Assembly (NCBI GenBank): GCA_022701365.1 | Contig: JAKUHH010000080.1 | Location: 64,436 to 128,435 of the forward strand | DNA length: 64,000 bases | DNA from: Mycocentrospora acerina | Lineage: Eukaryota; Ascomycota; Dothideomycetes; Pleosporales | Reading direction: 5' to 3' | Part shown: piece by piece, positions 63,596-64,000 of the stretch | Layout of the letters: the number at the start of each line of letters is the position of its first letter | Position numbering within the stretch: position 1 is the first letter of the stretch | Notes under the pieces: generated by a model | What the model saw: the letters and a program-made list of their open reading frames with translations, nothing else | The model's database searches: none | What the model was told of the DNA's origin: nothing | Program-made: the position numbers and the translations under genes

Positions 63596-64000
63596 TGATG
63601 GAATAGCATGTAGATGTAGATATGGATGTTGTTCTCTCTAGTAGTGTGAAAGTCCGAATGAATCCTACAGTATCTAAGTTTCCTTACTAAATTACTTTGC
63701 CCTGGGTAGTGAATCTTTTGCGAGAATATCGTCACGTCGAAGGATTCAAATTTAAGTTGTCCTCATAATCAAACTTGCTCATTGTCATGACTGTACTGAT
63801 CAGAGGAATCTATTAAAATGAAGAATTAATCAACTACAATAGATCTCAATTTCAGTTTATTCGATATTGACAGAACAAGTTTGATATTTTGAGCTCGTTT
63901 CACTATTCCGTCATATTGGAGGCTCTCGAGAACGAGTGAAGGCTATGTGTACTTAATTTGATTGATTGAATACTTACTCAACGCTCCCTAAGAGCTGCTG
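63596..64000. other. Terminal intergenic sequence
   Basis: AT-rich 3' flank of the beta-lactamase-like gene up to the window end. No coding exon seen. Confidence 0.6.

Overview
The window reads as nuclear DNA of a filamentous ascomycete, most likely a Dothideomycete of the Pleosporales type. The basis is short GT-AG introns (about 49-65 nt, with CTAAC/CTGAC-like branch points), and families that are mainly or only fungal: DUF7053, DUF2985, DUF2011, Zn2Cys6 regulators, a Pth11-like rhodopsin-fold membrane protein, a UstYa-type DUF3328 oxidase and a GAF hybrid histidine kinase. The species was not determined. I find 23 protein genes. No rRNA, tRNA, CRISPR array or transposon could be supported.

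Layout. 1-1361 is the 3' end of a CENP-C/Mif2 kinetochore gene, followed by about 4 kb with no gene. Then come a two-repeat Myb regulator (minus), a 3.3 kb gap, tubulin-folding cofactor B with two very long introns (plus), a DUF7053 protein and a MARVEL membrane protein (both minus), an Edc4/Ge-1-like decapping scaffold (minus), and a cytosolic GH85 endo-beta-N-acetylglucosaminidase (minus) divergent from the KDEL receptor Erd2 (plus). A small membrane protein, an M1 aminopeptidase and a large Zn2Cys6 regulator follow (all plus).

38.5-41.3 kb holds the most unusual pair: a small secreted tyrosine-rich protein (minus) and a UstYa-like DUF3328 enzyme (plus). They are divergent across a 913-bp region that contains a 13-nt tandem repeat. 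Proteins of the UstYa family modify tyrosine-containing cores of fungal ribosomal peptides, so this may be an unrecognised minimal peptide-modification locus. The precursor role is inference only.

41.4-54.2 kb holds tRNA-splicing endonuclease subunit Sen15 (minus) divergent from a GPI-anchor-type repeat protein (plus), a DUF2985 membrane protein, a His/Arg-rich glycine-zipper protein with an exact 87-bp internal duplication, a DUF2011 protein with a repeat-built C-terminus, and a 1287-residue hybrid histidine kinase. This part is rich in microsatellites, and several of them run into coding exons. 54.2-64 kb holds the Pth11-like membrane protein (minus), coproporphyrinogen III oxidase (minus), Atg8 (plus) and a serine beta-lactamase-like/esterase protein (plus).

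Most genes are unrelated housekeeping functions on mixed strands, as is normal in such genomes. Exon joins were made by reading splice sites and frame continuity by eye. Starts marked uncertain (Myb gene, aminopeptidase, His/Arg-rich protein) should be treated as such.
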